DNA of 64,000 nucleotides from Paragorgia papillata (taxonomy: Eukaryota > Cnidaria > Anthozoa > Scleralcyonacea > Coralliidae): positions 1,230,001-1,294,000 of the forward strand of contig JAWNZC010000236.1 of the NCBI GenBank assembly GCA_035771165.1, in the 5' to 3' direction. Position 1 is the stretch's first letter, and every line of letters starts with the position of its first letter. The notes under the pieces were generated by a model that saw only the letters and a program-made list of their open reading frames with translations, was not told the origin of the DNA and searched no databases. The position numbers were made by a program, and so were the translations under genes. This document shows, one piece after another, positions 1 to 38,200 of this stretch.

Positions 1-157
1 CCTCCAGCGGCACACCCGGCGATCAACACAATATTTAAAGACTTTTTGTTCTGTGATGGCTCCTTTTTACCAAGTGGGTAGAGGGATGACAGCTGATTAC
101 CTATGAAAAATAATTGTGTGTGTATTAATAACTTCTTATTAACCGAGAGTGCGGCCA

Positions 158-246
158 TTACGGAAAATATCAGACCTTGACAGTACGGACCGAGCTCGTA
201 GAGCGACGTCTGTACATAAAAGACCAAGGTCTGATATTTTTCGTAA
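158..246. repeat. Short imperfect palindrome
   Basis: Arms at 158-179 and 225-246 are near-exact inverted copies (core AAAATATCAGACCT), with a centre containing CGGACCGAGCTCG. It resembles the other hairpin elements of the window that have a CTCGGTC-type centre (3884-4003, 35300-35390, 57905-58075). No coding potential seen. Confidence 0.6.
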
Positions 247-429
247 AAGTATAGTGTGACCGCGAGCGTATGACATATATAGCCTCATCTTTTCCAATGT
301 TGTTGCTCTTGTTGTTATCGTTTTCGGAATCCTAAAACTCACTTCCAGATTGCTCATTTTTTTCAATTTTGCGGTTTTCTTTCGTTGTTCTTTTGTAAAC
401 AAAATGGCTGGCAAAACCCAGACCGCGTG

Positions 430-880
430 GTAATAAACTTTATTTCAATCCGGATTTTAGATTAGCATATTTGCTAGTATCTCCGAAGAAAAAAGTAAAT
501 AAATTAAATATTACATAGTTTATATAATTTTTGAAAGAAGGAAATATATCTAACAAAATAGAAAACTCGTCGAATGTTAATTTAGGACGTAATCGACAGA
601 GACTAGATGCTAAAAGGTTTCATCGACAATGAAATTTCGAATCGAATTTTTAAAAGAGATAATATTTGGTGCCGCCGTAATGTCATCATCCAAAAGTTTC
701 CAACACTTAGAAGAATAATAGGGAAATGAATGTAAGCCAAATTTAGTAGTTCGAACCTTGGGAATAACAAGCTTGTGCAATCCTCTTAAATTACTAGAAA
801 TACATGAACGCAACAACCCCTCGCCCACTTTTACATGCTTTTTTAAAACACCCCCCACCCACCCACCCACCCACCCATCC
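430..880 (-). mobile_element. LINE (CR1/L2-type) 3'-end fragment
   Basis: Read on the minus strand, 870-617 encodes a stretch typical of the C-terminal end of CR1/L2-clade reverse transcriptase ORFs (LVIPKVRTTKFGLHSF, then SFKNSIRNF), followed by an AT-rich 3' region down to an AATAAAG-like end near 435. The left side begins at a (CCCA)n tract at about 850-880. It is 5'-truncated and has no reverse transcriptase core. Family assignment rests on motif resemblance only. Confidence 0.65.
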
Positions 881-1423
881 CCTGATTAAAATAAGCACTC
901 CTGATATACAGCCAATATAAAAACAAACAGATATAAAAACAAATGATAATCCTCAAGATAATTATATAATTTATGGAGAAGATGACCAATAAAACTGATT
1001 TAATGAAGTTGAACATACCAATTTCATTATTAAATTCTGGTTGTAAAAAATATATTGTTTTTAGGAGATTTACAAAAGGGATTATTTTTAGCAATCCTTT
1101 AAATGGCTTCCCTATGCATACATGTTTTGCAAAGGCAGAATTAAAAAATTACATTTACAATAGAGTCTGAAATAAAACAATTCTGTAGAATCGGATTCCA
1201 GAAAGAAGTATTAAACAGACCACGTTTCAGTTGAAAATTTGGAAATACAGCCAAGAAAATCGACAAAGCCCATGAGTATTTTTAATAATAAAAAGTGCAT
1301 GCAAAGTCAATGAAAAACATCACGTCCACATAAGCCTAAGGTAGTGTTTTAAGTTAGTACCGTTCTTGGCGTTTACATAATTATTTGTAATACTAAATAA
1401 ATACAAATCCCCTACCGCTAACT
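881..1423. other. AT-rich non-coding stretch downstream of the alpha2delta-like gene
   Basis: This stretch follows the stop codon at 1424-1426 on the minus strand. It should contain the 3' UTR, but no AATAAA is visible close to the stop on that strand. A 65-codon plus-strand reading frame at 973-1170 has no recognisable features and is not called. Confidence 0.4.
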
Positions 1424-27076
<25,653 letters not shown>

Positions 27077-27299
27077 CTTGCGATAACTGGATCAGTCCGG
27101 AGTCTTTAGCTTTCTTGTTTAAGTATGAGCACAAGCTGAATGAGTTTTGCTCGGTATGCGCGCTCCAGGACTTTGGTCAATGAATCACGATTGGGGGCAG
27201 AAAGGAATGTCACGTGATACCAGTCTACCATCGTGCATTTGATTGGCTACTTTCAAATTACGTCACGTATATAATGAAGCCCTAGTTTCATTTTATTTC

Positions 27300-27390
27300 A
27301 TTGGGTTTTACTCTATCTATCCATCCTTCCTTCAATCCATCCATCCATCCCATTCATTCATCCATCCATCCATTCATCCATTCATTGAAA
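27300..27390. repeat. (ATCC)n-like microsatellite at the 5' side of a LINE
   Basis: Degenerate ATCC/ATTC repeats immediately before the truncated LINE body. The LINE also ends in ATCC repeats near 28510. Confidence 0.75.
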
Positions 27391-28530
27391 CAGGCTGATG
27401 AAATTAAATGTCTGGGTATTAAAATTGATGAAAATATGACTTGGAAAAGTCAGATCATAGTTAATAGAAAATAGACATGGTTTGGAAGCTCAACAAAAGT
27501 CATTGTTTTATGTTTTTGTTCAGGTTTATGGAAATTTTTGCACTTTCACGTTTACTGAACATATTGTGTTTTCTGTATAATGAAGCAATCATCCAATGGC
27601 AACGTTTGGGTTCAATCACTCAACCGTACTGTTTAAATATTAATAAACCTAAAACAAAGGATTTGGCACCTTCATGTACCTTTCAACATAAATCATAGCT
27701 TGATTGTTAACCGCTTTGAAGTTTGCCGGGTTTCCAAACCATGTCTATTTTCTATTAACTATGGTCAGATTGACACTACTATTAAAAAGAAAGTTGCAAC
27801 AAATTTACGTGTTATGAAAAAGGCTAAACCATTTCTCAACAGACGGCTTCTCATCTTTACTGTAGTGTTATATGGGACAACATTGATCTGACACTTGCGG
27901 ACAAACTCCAAAAGCTACAAAACCGTGCAGCACGTATAATTAGTAGTGCACCATACTCAGTCCACACATGCGATGTGTTCTCTGATTTGGGGCATGGTCA
28001 CCGCTGGCCCACAATAGAAAATGCCAGAAAGCCATTACGATGCACAAAATTATTAACGGCTGTGCTCCATCCTATTTAACTGAAATGTTTGAGAAACAGT
28101 TTGGTTCAACCGTCTATAATTTGAGGTCATCTGATAAAAATATTCAGATACCAAAAGTTTGAACTGAAAGCTATAAAAGAAGTTTTGCAGTGTCCGGATC
28201 TATGCTATGGAACTCCCTACCAAATTCTCTGAAAAACGAGAAAATATTATCAAAATTTAAAAAAGGAATTAGAAACCATAACTTCTGCATTGACAAAATT
28301 AACTTGTAGTTTCAAGTATTTGTACATTATGTAAATATCTTGTTATAGTAAAATAATATTTGTTTTTGTTTAAATCCATATGTATAAAAAAATAAATTAA
28401 AAAAATGTAAATAGTTATAGTTATGATTGTACACGGCTTCTAGGTAGACCAGACTTAAGAATTTATAACTTGTAATTTTTAATTTCTGATGTGTTTAAAT
28501 AAATTTCATCCATCCATTCATCTATGATCC
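27391..28530 (+). mobile_element. 5'-truncated LINE (CR1/L2-type), interrupted by a MITE
   Basis: Decoded pieces in order: ADEIKCLGIKIDENMTWKSQ (before the insertion), ATNLRVMKKAKPFLNRR, LQNRAARIISSAPYS, and SFAVSGSMLWNSLPNSLK, i.e. the C-terminal part of a CR1/L2-type ORF with several frame breaks. The 3' UTR ends AATAAATTTCATCC followed by ATCC repeats. It is a dead copy located between the two divergent genes. Confidence 0.85.
27456..27763. mobile_element. MITE of the ATGGTTTGGAA family, copy 3, inserted in the LINE
   Basis: Ends CATAGTTAATAGAAAATAG / CTATTTTCTATTAACTATG. Flanked by a GTCAGAT duplication (27449-27455 and 27764-27770). Removing the element and one duplicate brings the LINE reading frame back together, which dates the MITE as younger than the LINE. 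Confidence 0.9.
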
Positions 28531-28554
28531 TTCCTATCTTTCATACTTAATATC

Positions 28555-28903
28555 TTTACAGTCAAACCGGACGTTCTTTCCCGCGTCGCGCGACCTCGCA
28601 ATATTGACAACAACATTGCAATGTCGACTTGCAAACGGTACATGGTGATTTTTTGGCAATTTTGCTAAAATTCGCATTTTAAATATCGAACTTCACATGA
28701 CATGAAGTTTACTTAGAGTTAATTAATTGTTCTGACTTTCAATAGAACTTCATATTTATGTGAAGTTCGATATTTTAAATGCGAATTTTTAGCAACTTGC
28801 CAAGAAATCGCCGTGTACCGGCCGTTTACAGGTCAACATTGCAATGTTGCTGTTAATATTGCAAGTCGCGCGCGCAGAAAAGAACATCTGGTTTGACGGT
28901 TAA
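28555..28903. mobile_element. Hairpin element (ACAGTCAAACC family), copy 2
   Basis: TTACAGTCAAACC at the left, GGTTTGACGGTTAA at the right; central arms CATTTTAAATATCGAACTTC / GAAGTTCGATATTTTAAATG. It lies about 215 bp upstream of the CtIP start codon. Confidence 0.8.
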
Positions 28904-29117
28904 CTACTTTAATTTATTTAGGTAGACGCCATGTATGTCTCTTTCACATTGTGTTGCTGATTAACACAGTTATTTTAACATTTTTGTATATTTTTTTTGC
29001 GTTAGCAATTTGATCCAAATAAAAATTGTAAGCAAAAGTGATCGAGGGTCATTTATCCGTACGGGTTATATACTCCTCTTCTCGATTCCCATCACGTGAT
29101 TTGTAATAACGGGGCAA
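28904..29117 (+). promoter_or_regulatory. Presumed 5' flank / 5' UTR of the CtIP gene
   Basis: Position only: between the last hairpin element and the first ATG. It contains a T-rich tract at 28980-29000 and CATCACGTGATT near 29090. No TATA box can be supported. Confidence 0.3.
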
Positions 29118-29250
29118 ATGAGCAATCAAAACATCAATATCAAACATGGCGGGATTATTTGGATGAGAAGAGCTATGAATGAAAACTGTGACGAAACGTT
29201 TTTATCTGCTGTGAACGAAGTTAAAGCTATATATGCAGAAAGATCAAAAG
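29118..29250 (+). CDS. RBBP8: Exon 1 of CtIP
   Basis: ATG at 29118 gives [20 protein letters not shown], then [20 protein letters not shown], a helical start compatible with the CtIP tetramerisation region. Phase 1 out at AAAAG|GTAAAG. Internal ATGs (29163, 29178) are alternative starts. Confidence 0.6.
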
Positions 29251-32200
29251 GTAAAGTACTTGACCGTGTATTCAAGAGGGAAATAATAGATATTGTCAAA
29301 TTTTTATCGACGATTATGATGCAGAAATATCTAGTTGAGAAAGAGAAAGTACTGATATATAAAATTTATTTATTTATTTATTAACTTAGGTGTATTGTGT
29401 GAGTGATTTTTAAGTAATTAGATTTCAGTAAAGTTAATAATAATAACAAATTTACAATTTCGTCGTATGGTGCACACAACAGCTTAATGCCAATTGCGGT
29501 CCCAGGATATGTACTATTGGGAAAAGTTCATCATATACAATTGCTTTGTTATTTTAAATTACCTGATTAACTTCATGACAAACAACAAGCAGATACAAAT
29601 CAATTTAAATCTTTGTATGTCTATACGTGAAACGAGTTTTTAAGGAATCCTTCAAGTGAGTATCTTCTGGAAATGCAAGGAGTAAAGTTGTTAAAAATTA
29701 TTTTATTTATTTATTCTATTTTATTTTAATAAATTTGCCATACACATTACAAACATAAATACAGACATTAAAGGCCATGTCACATGAGGCAATTTTCCTT
29801 GCATCTTGCAAATATGCAATTTTTGTCGAAAAAAAATATTGCAAGTTGCAGGAAGATGTCAGACAAACGCAACTGGTTTTGCAACCTGCAACAAAGATTA
29901 TATTTTATGCCTGCTGGGAATTTAGAAATGCCAGCGGCATTCATCATGAGACACGGCTGCCAATCGTATTGTGATTGGTTTCTTTTCAAAAAATTGCAAA
30001 ACAAGTTGCAGTGGGGGTGTCGCATGCTGCAACTTGTCTCGTAGTGTTGCGAAAAGTAGAAGCTGCTTCTACTTTCTCTGCGACTCGCAATGCAATTTTT
30101 CATTGTGAGACTAGTTGTAAACATGGGGTGTCACACAAGGAAATCTTTCTTGCAACTTACAATACAATGCCATTGCGTTGCAAGTTGCAAGGAAAATTGC
30201 CTTGTGTGACATGGCCTTTAGACAATAGGCTGGGTAACCGCAACAGCTAGTGCCAATTACTGTGGCCCCAAAACAAGTATGATTTAACAGTTACTTTAAC
30301 AATACATAACGATATACAACTCACATTAAATACATTAAATTTAGTACAATATCTACTGAAAGCAATGCAATGGTGGGTTCATAAGGCTTTGAGTTGTGTT
30401 ACATTTTAAACATGTTTTTCCATGTTTTTCATTATAGCAAAGTGAAAAGGTTTTAGTTTTAGTTTAGTTTTAATTAATTTATCACCTATATAATTATTTA
30501 CAACAAAAGAGACAAATAATAGAGATTATTATTCAACTGCATTAAAAACTGTCCAAATAACGCTAAAAATGAGTACAAATATACAGCAATATTTGGATAG
30601 TTAGTTATTTGGATTGTTAGCCAATCAAATTTATGAGTGTTTTGGAGTAGAGCAAAGTGAAAAGGTGGTAAACTGTTGAGAGTAGTTTTAATAATGAAAT
30701 ACTGATGCTTCGAGTACAGCAGAGCCCTTCATTAGACTAAAATGGGCCACATTTTACTCTGATGATCGAAAGGCTCCACTTGAAATGTCAGTGTTTCATT
30801 ATTAAAACTAAGTACTCTCAAAACACTGTCTACACTGACCCAGCACTGTATATGTTTTTACAGATTTGTTATACAGTCACCATCGCTTTATATGCAAATC
30901 TCTTATATGCAAAAGTCACTTTAATATAATTTGGAAAAATCTTATATGTAAAATCCGCTTATATGCAAAAATTCGCTTACATGCAAAATCCTCTTATATG
31001 CAAATATCTGCTTATATGCAAATATCTGCTTATATGCAAAATCCACTTATATGCAAAAATCCGCTTACATGCAAAATCCTCTTGCAAATATCTGCTTATA
31101 TGCAAATATCTGCTTATATGCAAAATCCGCTTATATGCAAAATCCGCTTATATGCAAATATCTGCTTATATGCAAAATCCACTTATATGCAAATATCTGC
31201 TTACAGTATATGCAAAATCCGCTTATATGCAAAATCCACTTATATGCAAATATCTGCTTATGCAAAATCCGCTTATATGCAAAATCCGCTTATATGCAAA
31301 ATCCACTTATATGCAAATATCTGCTTATATGCAAAATCCGCTTATATGCAAATATCTGCTTATATGCAAAATCCGCTTATATGCAAATATATGCTTACAT
31401 GCAAAATCCGCTTATATGCAAAATCCACTTATATGCAAATATCTGCTTATATGCAAAATCCGCTTATATGCAAAATCCACTTATATGCAAAATCCTCTTA
31501 TATCCAAATATCTGCTTATATGCAAAATCCGCTTATATGCAAATATCTGCTTACATGCAAAATCCGCTTATATGCAAAATCCACTTATATGCAAATATCT
31601 GCTTATATGCAAAATCCGCTTATATGCAAAATCCTCTTATATGCAAATATCTGCTTATATGCAAAATCCGCTTATATGCAAAATCCACTTATATGCAAAT
31701 ATCTGCTTATATGCAAAATCCGCTTCTATGCAAAATCCGCTTATATGAAAAAATCCACTTTTTGCAAAAATCCACTTATATGCAAATATCTGCTTATATG
31801 CAAAATCCACTTATATGCAAAAATCCGCTTATATGCAAAAATCCGCTTATATGCAAAAATCTGCTTATATGCAAAAATTCACTTATATGCAAAAATCCGC
31901 TTATATGCAAAAATCCACTTATATGCAAAAATCTGCTTATATGCAAAAATCTGATTATATGCAAAAATTCGACTGGCAAAAACTATTTGCATTATAAGCA
32001 GGAGCAACTGTATATACTGGCAAACTTTTATATACTAGACCATATGTTCTAATAAATCCTGGGATAAATTTCCATGATCTTTGTAAATTTCAGAGGGACA
32101 GGAACTCAAAAATGAAAATAAGAAATTACAACGAAACATAGAAGAACTTAAAATTGAAAAGCAAGATCTTACTTTGAAACAAGAAAGGTGAGACATTTTA

Positions 32201-35200
32201 AGGTTAATTGCTTTTTTAATCAACAACACTAGATCTTAGATACAATATATGTTATAATTTTAATTTTTTTTTGTTTTAGTCTAGTTCAGAAGATGAAGAT
32301 TTTGGAAGAAAATTTGGAGAAATCAAATAAAGATTTAGAAAAGTAATTGATCTGATTAAAACAAGTGGTTTATTTTATCTGTTCTGTTTCTATGTTAATG
32401 TATATTGTGTAGTGTAGTGTAGTGTAGTGTAGTGTAGTGTAGTGTAGTGTAGTGTAGTGTAGTGTAGTGTAGTGTAGTGTAGTGTAGTGTAGTGTAGTGT
32501 AGTGTAGTGTAGTGTAGTGTAGTGTAGTGTAGTGTAGTGTAGTGTAGTGTAGTGTAGTGTAGTGTAGTGTAGTGTAGTGTAGTGTAGTGTAGTGTAGTGT
32601 AGTGTAGTGTAGTGTAGTGTAGTGTACTGTAGTGTAGTGTAGTGTAGTACTGTAGTGTAGTGTAGTGTAGTGTAGTGTAGTGTAGTGTAGTGTAGTGTAG
32701 TGTAGTGTAGTGTAGTGTAGTGTAGTGTAGTGTAGTGTAGTGTAGTGTAGTGTAGTGTAGTGTAGTGTAGTGTAGTGCGGTACGGTGCGGTGCGGTGCGG
32801 TGCGGTGTAGTGTAGTGTAGTGTAGTGTAGTGTAGACTGTAATGTGGTGTGATGTGGTGCAGTGGAGTCAGGTGGAATGTGGAATGGAGTGGAGTAGAGT
32901 GGAGTGGAGTGGAGTGGAGTGGAGTGAAGTGGAGTAGAGTAGAGTGGAGTGGAGTAGATAACAGTAGAGTGTAGTGTAGTATAGTGTAGTAGTGTGATGT
33001 GGTGCAGTGGTGTACATGTACATATATTAGTACTAGGAGTTTGTAGTGGAGTTGAATTAAGTGAATTCTGTGTACTAGGTACTAGGTTAGGATAATGTAG
33101 TGTAGGTTAGTGGTATGGTGTGGTGTGGTGTGGAGTGTTGCTGTGATTACTGGTGACTGGCATAGTGTGGTGCTAGTGCACTGTACAGACTCTATAGTGT
33201 TACGTAGTGTTACTGTACCATATCTTATTGATTGCACTGTACTATATTTTGTTAAATATTTCAGAGTTACAGATGAGCTTGCAGATTCTAAAAAGTTTCT
33301 CAAGAATTATTTTAAAGATTTACAGGGCAGGATGAAAGGTATTGCTCAAAATATTAACACAGCACATCACATGCATTATTTTAGTAAAATTGATCAGAAC
33401 TCAATATAAAAACAAATACAATTGCAACAAATACGTTTGTAAATGGGACTAGACAGAATTAGTCTATTAGAAACTGTGTTAAATTAGCCAGAAATCAAAT
33501 GAACAGAATTGACAACTGCACGTTAATGGTAGCCTGTGTCCCAGTCTCCCAGACCACACACGCCTCGTGTATTGTCTGTGCATCGATCTCTAAAAACCTG
33601 TCCCGTGACGTCACCATTTTCACCGTTAGGTGGTGAAAATTTATGTATTGTACGTTATTAGTGTTTTCAGCTTGAGTTGGTAAAGTTTTTTCGTTTGTTT
33701 TTGCTGTACAAGCTGTCGTAAGTTAAACTCAAAGAAAAACTCTGAGCTCCAGACGGGACTCGAACCCACAACCTTCCGAATGCCAGCCGGACGCTCTCAC
33801 CATTGAGCCACTGGAACTCAGATGGTAGACCGAGGTTGTTTTCGATATTTATACGCCTGGTAATTAGTCAAACCGTACGTGTGTCACAAGTACTTGTTGG
33901 GCTACAAGTCGCATTGTGTCTATTTTCAGTTACTAAATGTTTTTTGTACGTTATATTACGTACGTTACAAGTATTAGTGTTAGTACTAATGGTGGCAGCG
34001 TCCAGAGTTTAACTTATGACAGCTTGTACAGCAAAAACCTACGAAAAAATTTAGACATTTATAATCAAGTTGTGCAAAAAATTAATACTTTTCTACAAAA
34101 GGTTAACTTTCAAAGACAGTGAAAACTATCTTTGATATTTTAACTTAAAAGTTAAAAGGCATAATTTGATTATAAATAGATAAATTTTCACCGCCTGATG
34201 TTGAAAATGGTGACGTCACGGGACAGGTTTTTGGAGATCGATGCACAGACCATACGCGAGGCGTGTGTGGTCTGGGGCACAGGCTAGTTAATTGTTGATT
34301 ATTTTTCGTTTGGTAACACTAACCATTGGTGACTATTGAACTTTTTCCTTTTTTCTTTCTCTTAGAAATTGAAAACAGAGGGATTTATAATGCCAAAACA
34401 TTTTCTTATCTTACAGGTCATATAGGGAAGTAAGTATTTAGATTGTTCATATCTTTTAGTAATTCTAGAATCATAAAATTGTAGATTATGATACTAGTGT
34501 AGAATCATGCGAGGCGAGATGTGATGCGTTGATATTATGACGGGAGTGATGAGTGCGTACGCGAGAGCGAGCGAGCGAGTGAGTACGTAAGTGAGTGGTG
34601 CGTGCATGAGTCAAGTGAGTGAGTGAGTGAGTGAGTGAGTGAGTGAGTGAGTGAGTGAGTGAGTGAGTGAGTGAGTGAGTGAGTGAGTGAGTGAGTGAGT
34701 GAGTGAGTGAGTGAGTGAGTGAGTGAGTGAGTGAGTGAGTGAGTGAGTGAGTGAGTGAGTGAGTGAGTGAGTGAGTGAGTGAGTGAGTGAGTGAGTGAGT
34801 GAGTGAGTGAGCGAGCAAGTGAGTAAGTGAGTGGTGCGTGCGTGAGTCAAGTGAGTGAGTGAGTTAAAATCTTTATTGCCTCCAATTTCTGAAGAGTATT
34901 TTTACAACTTAATTAAGAGAGAAAAAAATATATATAAAAAAAATGAAAAACTAACTATCTGACTAAGTAATAGATAAATCCCAAGAACGAGGGATGTATG
35001 CTATATAAAGACCCGAGGGCGCGTAGCGTCCGAGGGCTTTATATCGCATACATCCCGACGTTCGAGGGATTTATCTGACTTAATTTATTATCGAGGAGGT
35101 TTTCCAACAAAGTTTTGTCTTTTTTTTCCACCTTGGACAAAGATTTTCCTTGTTTTTTTCTTCATTTCGTATCTAATTATTATTCAAGGTCTTTATGCGA

Positions 35201-38200
35201 TATAAAGACCTCGGAAGAACAAAGAAAACCGACTCGATAATAAATGAAATAGAGATAACAGTACTACTAAAACATGATGAGATATAACTTGCAGATTTCA
35301 ACAAGTATGACGCTCGGTCTGTACGGGAAAGTATTCACGAAAACCTCAGGCAAATACTTTCCCGTGCAGACCTCGCACTCGGTTAATAAGTCCTTAATAT
35401 ATTTCTGGTTTCCAATTATACAGAACTCTGCACGACTCATCTTTTGCTGGGAAACTAATTAACTCACCAACAAAAAAACAATCTACAAGTAAACTGTCGA
35501 CAAACAAAGAAAAAAAGCGCTTCCGCTATAAAGATATAGCACCACTGGAATTCGATCAAGTATTAAAATCAATCAAACAAAACGACGCAGTTCAAAACGC
35601 AAGCGTCATTTTATACCAAGAAGTGTACGAAAATTGTAAAAAGTGTCAACCACGTGAAAGAAACGAAGTGATCGACACCAATAATGTTCAGAATCAAAAC
35701 GTTTTCGATCCAGATTCGACTCTGCGTTCTCCTATTGGTCCGCCTTCGAAAGCGAGCACGCCTCAGGATCCTTTATCCGGTGAGGAACCGAAGAAGTTTC
35801 AGAACGTGAACTTTATGGGTGGTTTTCAGCAAACCTCTCCGTCTTTATTAAGTGGGGAAGGTATGGAGCAGGTAGAAGGTATGGAGGAGGTGGGAGGTAT
35901 GGAGGAGGTAGAAGGAATGGAGGAGGTAGTGGGAATGGAAGATGCAGAAAGCATGAAATCATTATTACCGGCTTTTCTCAGTTCACTTGAGGAAGACATT
36001 CCCGAGTTATCTGAACCTCGATCTCCTACCATACCCAGTCGCTCACACAGCATAACGAAAAACAAGAACAAGGATGCTTCTATTGAGACAAGAAAAACAA
36101 AAAGAAAAAGAGATCTTGATCTCACATTTGGATCTTTACTTGATGAACCTCAAAACTCCGGTGTGAGCAGTCATCATCCTAACAAACCAGCCACTATCAC
36201 TGAAACTGTGCAGTTCATTCAATCTAAGGCTAAAACTGGGGAGCGTAAAGTTGGCTGTAAAAAACAAGTTCAGGTGGGTCAAAAAATTTTTTTCACATTT
36301 TGGTGAAGGAAAATTTCGAGTGTGGAATATATACATTATACTATCATTTGCGTTCAAGCTTGAAGCATGAACTATTTCGCACGTTTGTTTACGTTTGAAA
36401 AGCTACGTTTGACTAATTAACTTACGTCGTTTTGACCAATGAAATGCATTTGTTTCTTCACACGTGAATTTCACGTGAACAAATGCATTTCATTGGTCAA
36501 AACGACGTTAGTTAATTAGCCAAACGTAGCTTTTCAAACGTAAACAAACGTGCGAAATAGTTCATGCTTCAAGCTTGAACGCAAATGGTAGTAAGACCAA
36601 ACCGGGACTAGTTGCGAAAAATGCAACATCATTTAGGCCTTCCAGCTAGGAATTGAACTCGCGGCCCTGCGATGCTAGTGCAGTGCTCAAACCACTGAGC
36701 TACGGAAGCCGTTGCCAAGAGCTTGGTCACGAGTTCTGTATATATAATGTGGTAATGCCGGGAGTAGAATTGGGTTTATTACAAGTAATATTTGGCATTT
36801 CACTCGATTAAACTGCATGTTCTAGGTAATTTTGGTGAAGGAAAATTTCGAGTGGAATATATACATTAGGCCTTGAGATTGCATTTTTCGCAACTCGTCC
36901 CGGTTTGGTCTTATAATGTATATACTCCACATTCGAAATTTTCTTTCACCAAAATTGTCTAGAACATCCAGTTTAATCGAGTGAAATACCAATAGACCTT
37001 TCCGCATGAAGTGAATGGACCATATGATCTTTCTTTTTGACAAATCTGATTGGCTAATGTCCAATGTTTGTCCGAAGTTTTGGATGTCCGATGTTTTGCG
37101 AGAGCCAATGAAATCTCTCAACGCGTTATCCACGCACTTCATGCGGAAAGGTCTATTGCCGAATATTACTTGTAGTATACAATAGATGGATGAATTATTG
37201 GATTGATGGATGGGTTGATAGATGGATGGGTGGGTGGATGGATGGATGAATATAGGTGGATGGATGGGTGAATGAATGGATGGATGGGTTAATGGATGGA
37301 TGGGTGGATGGATCGATGGATGAATATAGGTGGATGGATGGGTTAATGGATGGGTGGGTGGATGGATGGATGGATGGGTGGATGGATGGGTGGATGAATA
37401 TAGGTGGATGGATGGGTGAATGGATGGATGGGTTAATGGATAGTTGGTTAATGGATGGGTGGATGGGTTAGTGGATGGATGGATGGATGGGTGAATGGAT
37501 GGATGGGTTAATGGATAGGTGGATGGATGGGTGGATGGGTGAATGGATGGATGGATGAATATAGGTGGATAGATGGGTGGCTGGGTTAATGGGTGGATGG
37601 TTGGATGGGTGAACGGATGAGTGGATATACGGCTACGACTTGGTCGTGCGAATGCATGCTAAACAACCTAACAACCTATGTCTGGGCGTTCAAATTAACA
37701 AAAATTTAATTGAACAAGAAGCGATATAATGAATTTCTCATTAACCTCTTTGTGTAATGCGTACGGGAAAGTAGTTGCCTTCTAGGTTTTTACTGCTAAA
37801 ACCTTAAAAATGTTAAGGCTGTCAAAGGTTGTTTCAACAATTTACCACAGCATTGTTTCTCACGTGTTGCTACAAAGGTCACGACAACAAGCCACATAAG
37901 GCAAAAAGTCTTCTGTTTCTGGTCAGGACACAAGCCCAAAATCGACGCGGCGACGCGGATATTTCCCCCCGATTTTTTTAAGGCGAGCGTTTATTGAACA
38001 GACATGGTGAGTATTCTTCTATATAAGTGTCATATTGTAAACTGAACATGTAGCATCGTCTTCGAATGATTATTGTGGGACAGTGAACTCGGGTGGAGAA
38101 TAATACTAACATGTTACTCCAAGTGACGAACCATACCGGTCAAGTACAGAAAACTCTACTTAGCCCGGCTGGGATTCGAACCCGCGACCTTCGGTTTACT

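Larger units (their letters stand above)
36295..36960. mobile_element. Composite of nested hairpin elements
   Basis: An outer element has TTTGGTGAAGGAAAATTTCG blocks at 36297 and 36831 and the inverted block at 36930-36955. Inside are the GACCAAACCGGGAC / GTCCCGGTTTGGTC arms (about 36595 and 36897) and a complete inner palindrome at 36345-36587. The left edge is about 20 bp from the exon 6 donor. Confidence 0.75.

Noticed and set aside
29251..29384. Continuation of CtIP exon 1 to 29384
   Set aside because: A GTAAAG donor at 29251 gives a phase-1 join to the coiled-coil exon at 32094; the continuation is AT-rich and ends in TTTA repeats.
30885..31990. CRISPR array
   Set aside because: Units are contiguous without unique spacers, and the DNA is clearly eukaryotic.
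30866..32052. Three overlapping 260-360 codon plus-strand reading frames ([15 protein letters not shown])
   Set aside because: They are translations of the 17-18 bp minisatellite in all three frames; no codon bias, no start context, and intronic position.
35826..36125. Minus-strand 99-codon frame opposite CtIP exon 6
   Set aside because: Shadow of the plus-strand coding sequence; the Ser/Pro/Ile repeat is the reverse complement of the GMEEV repeat.
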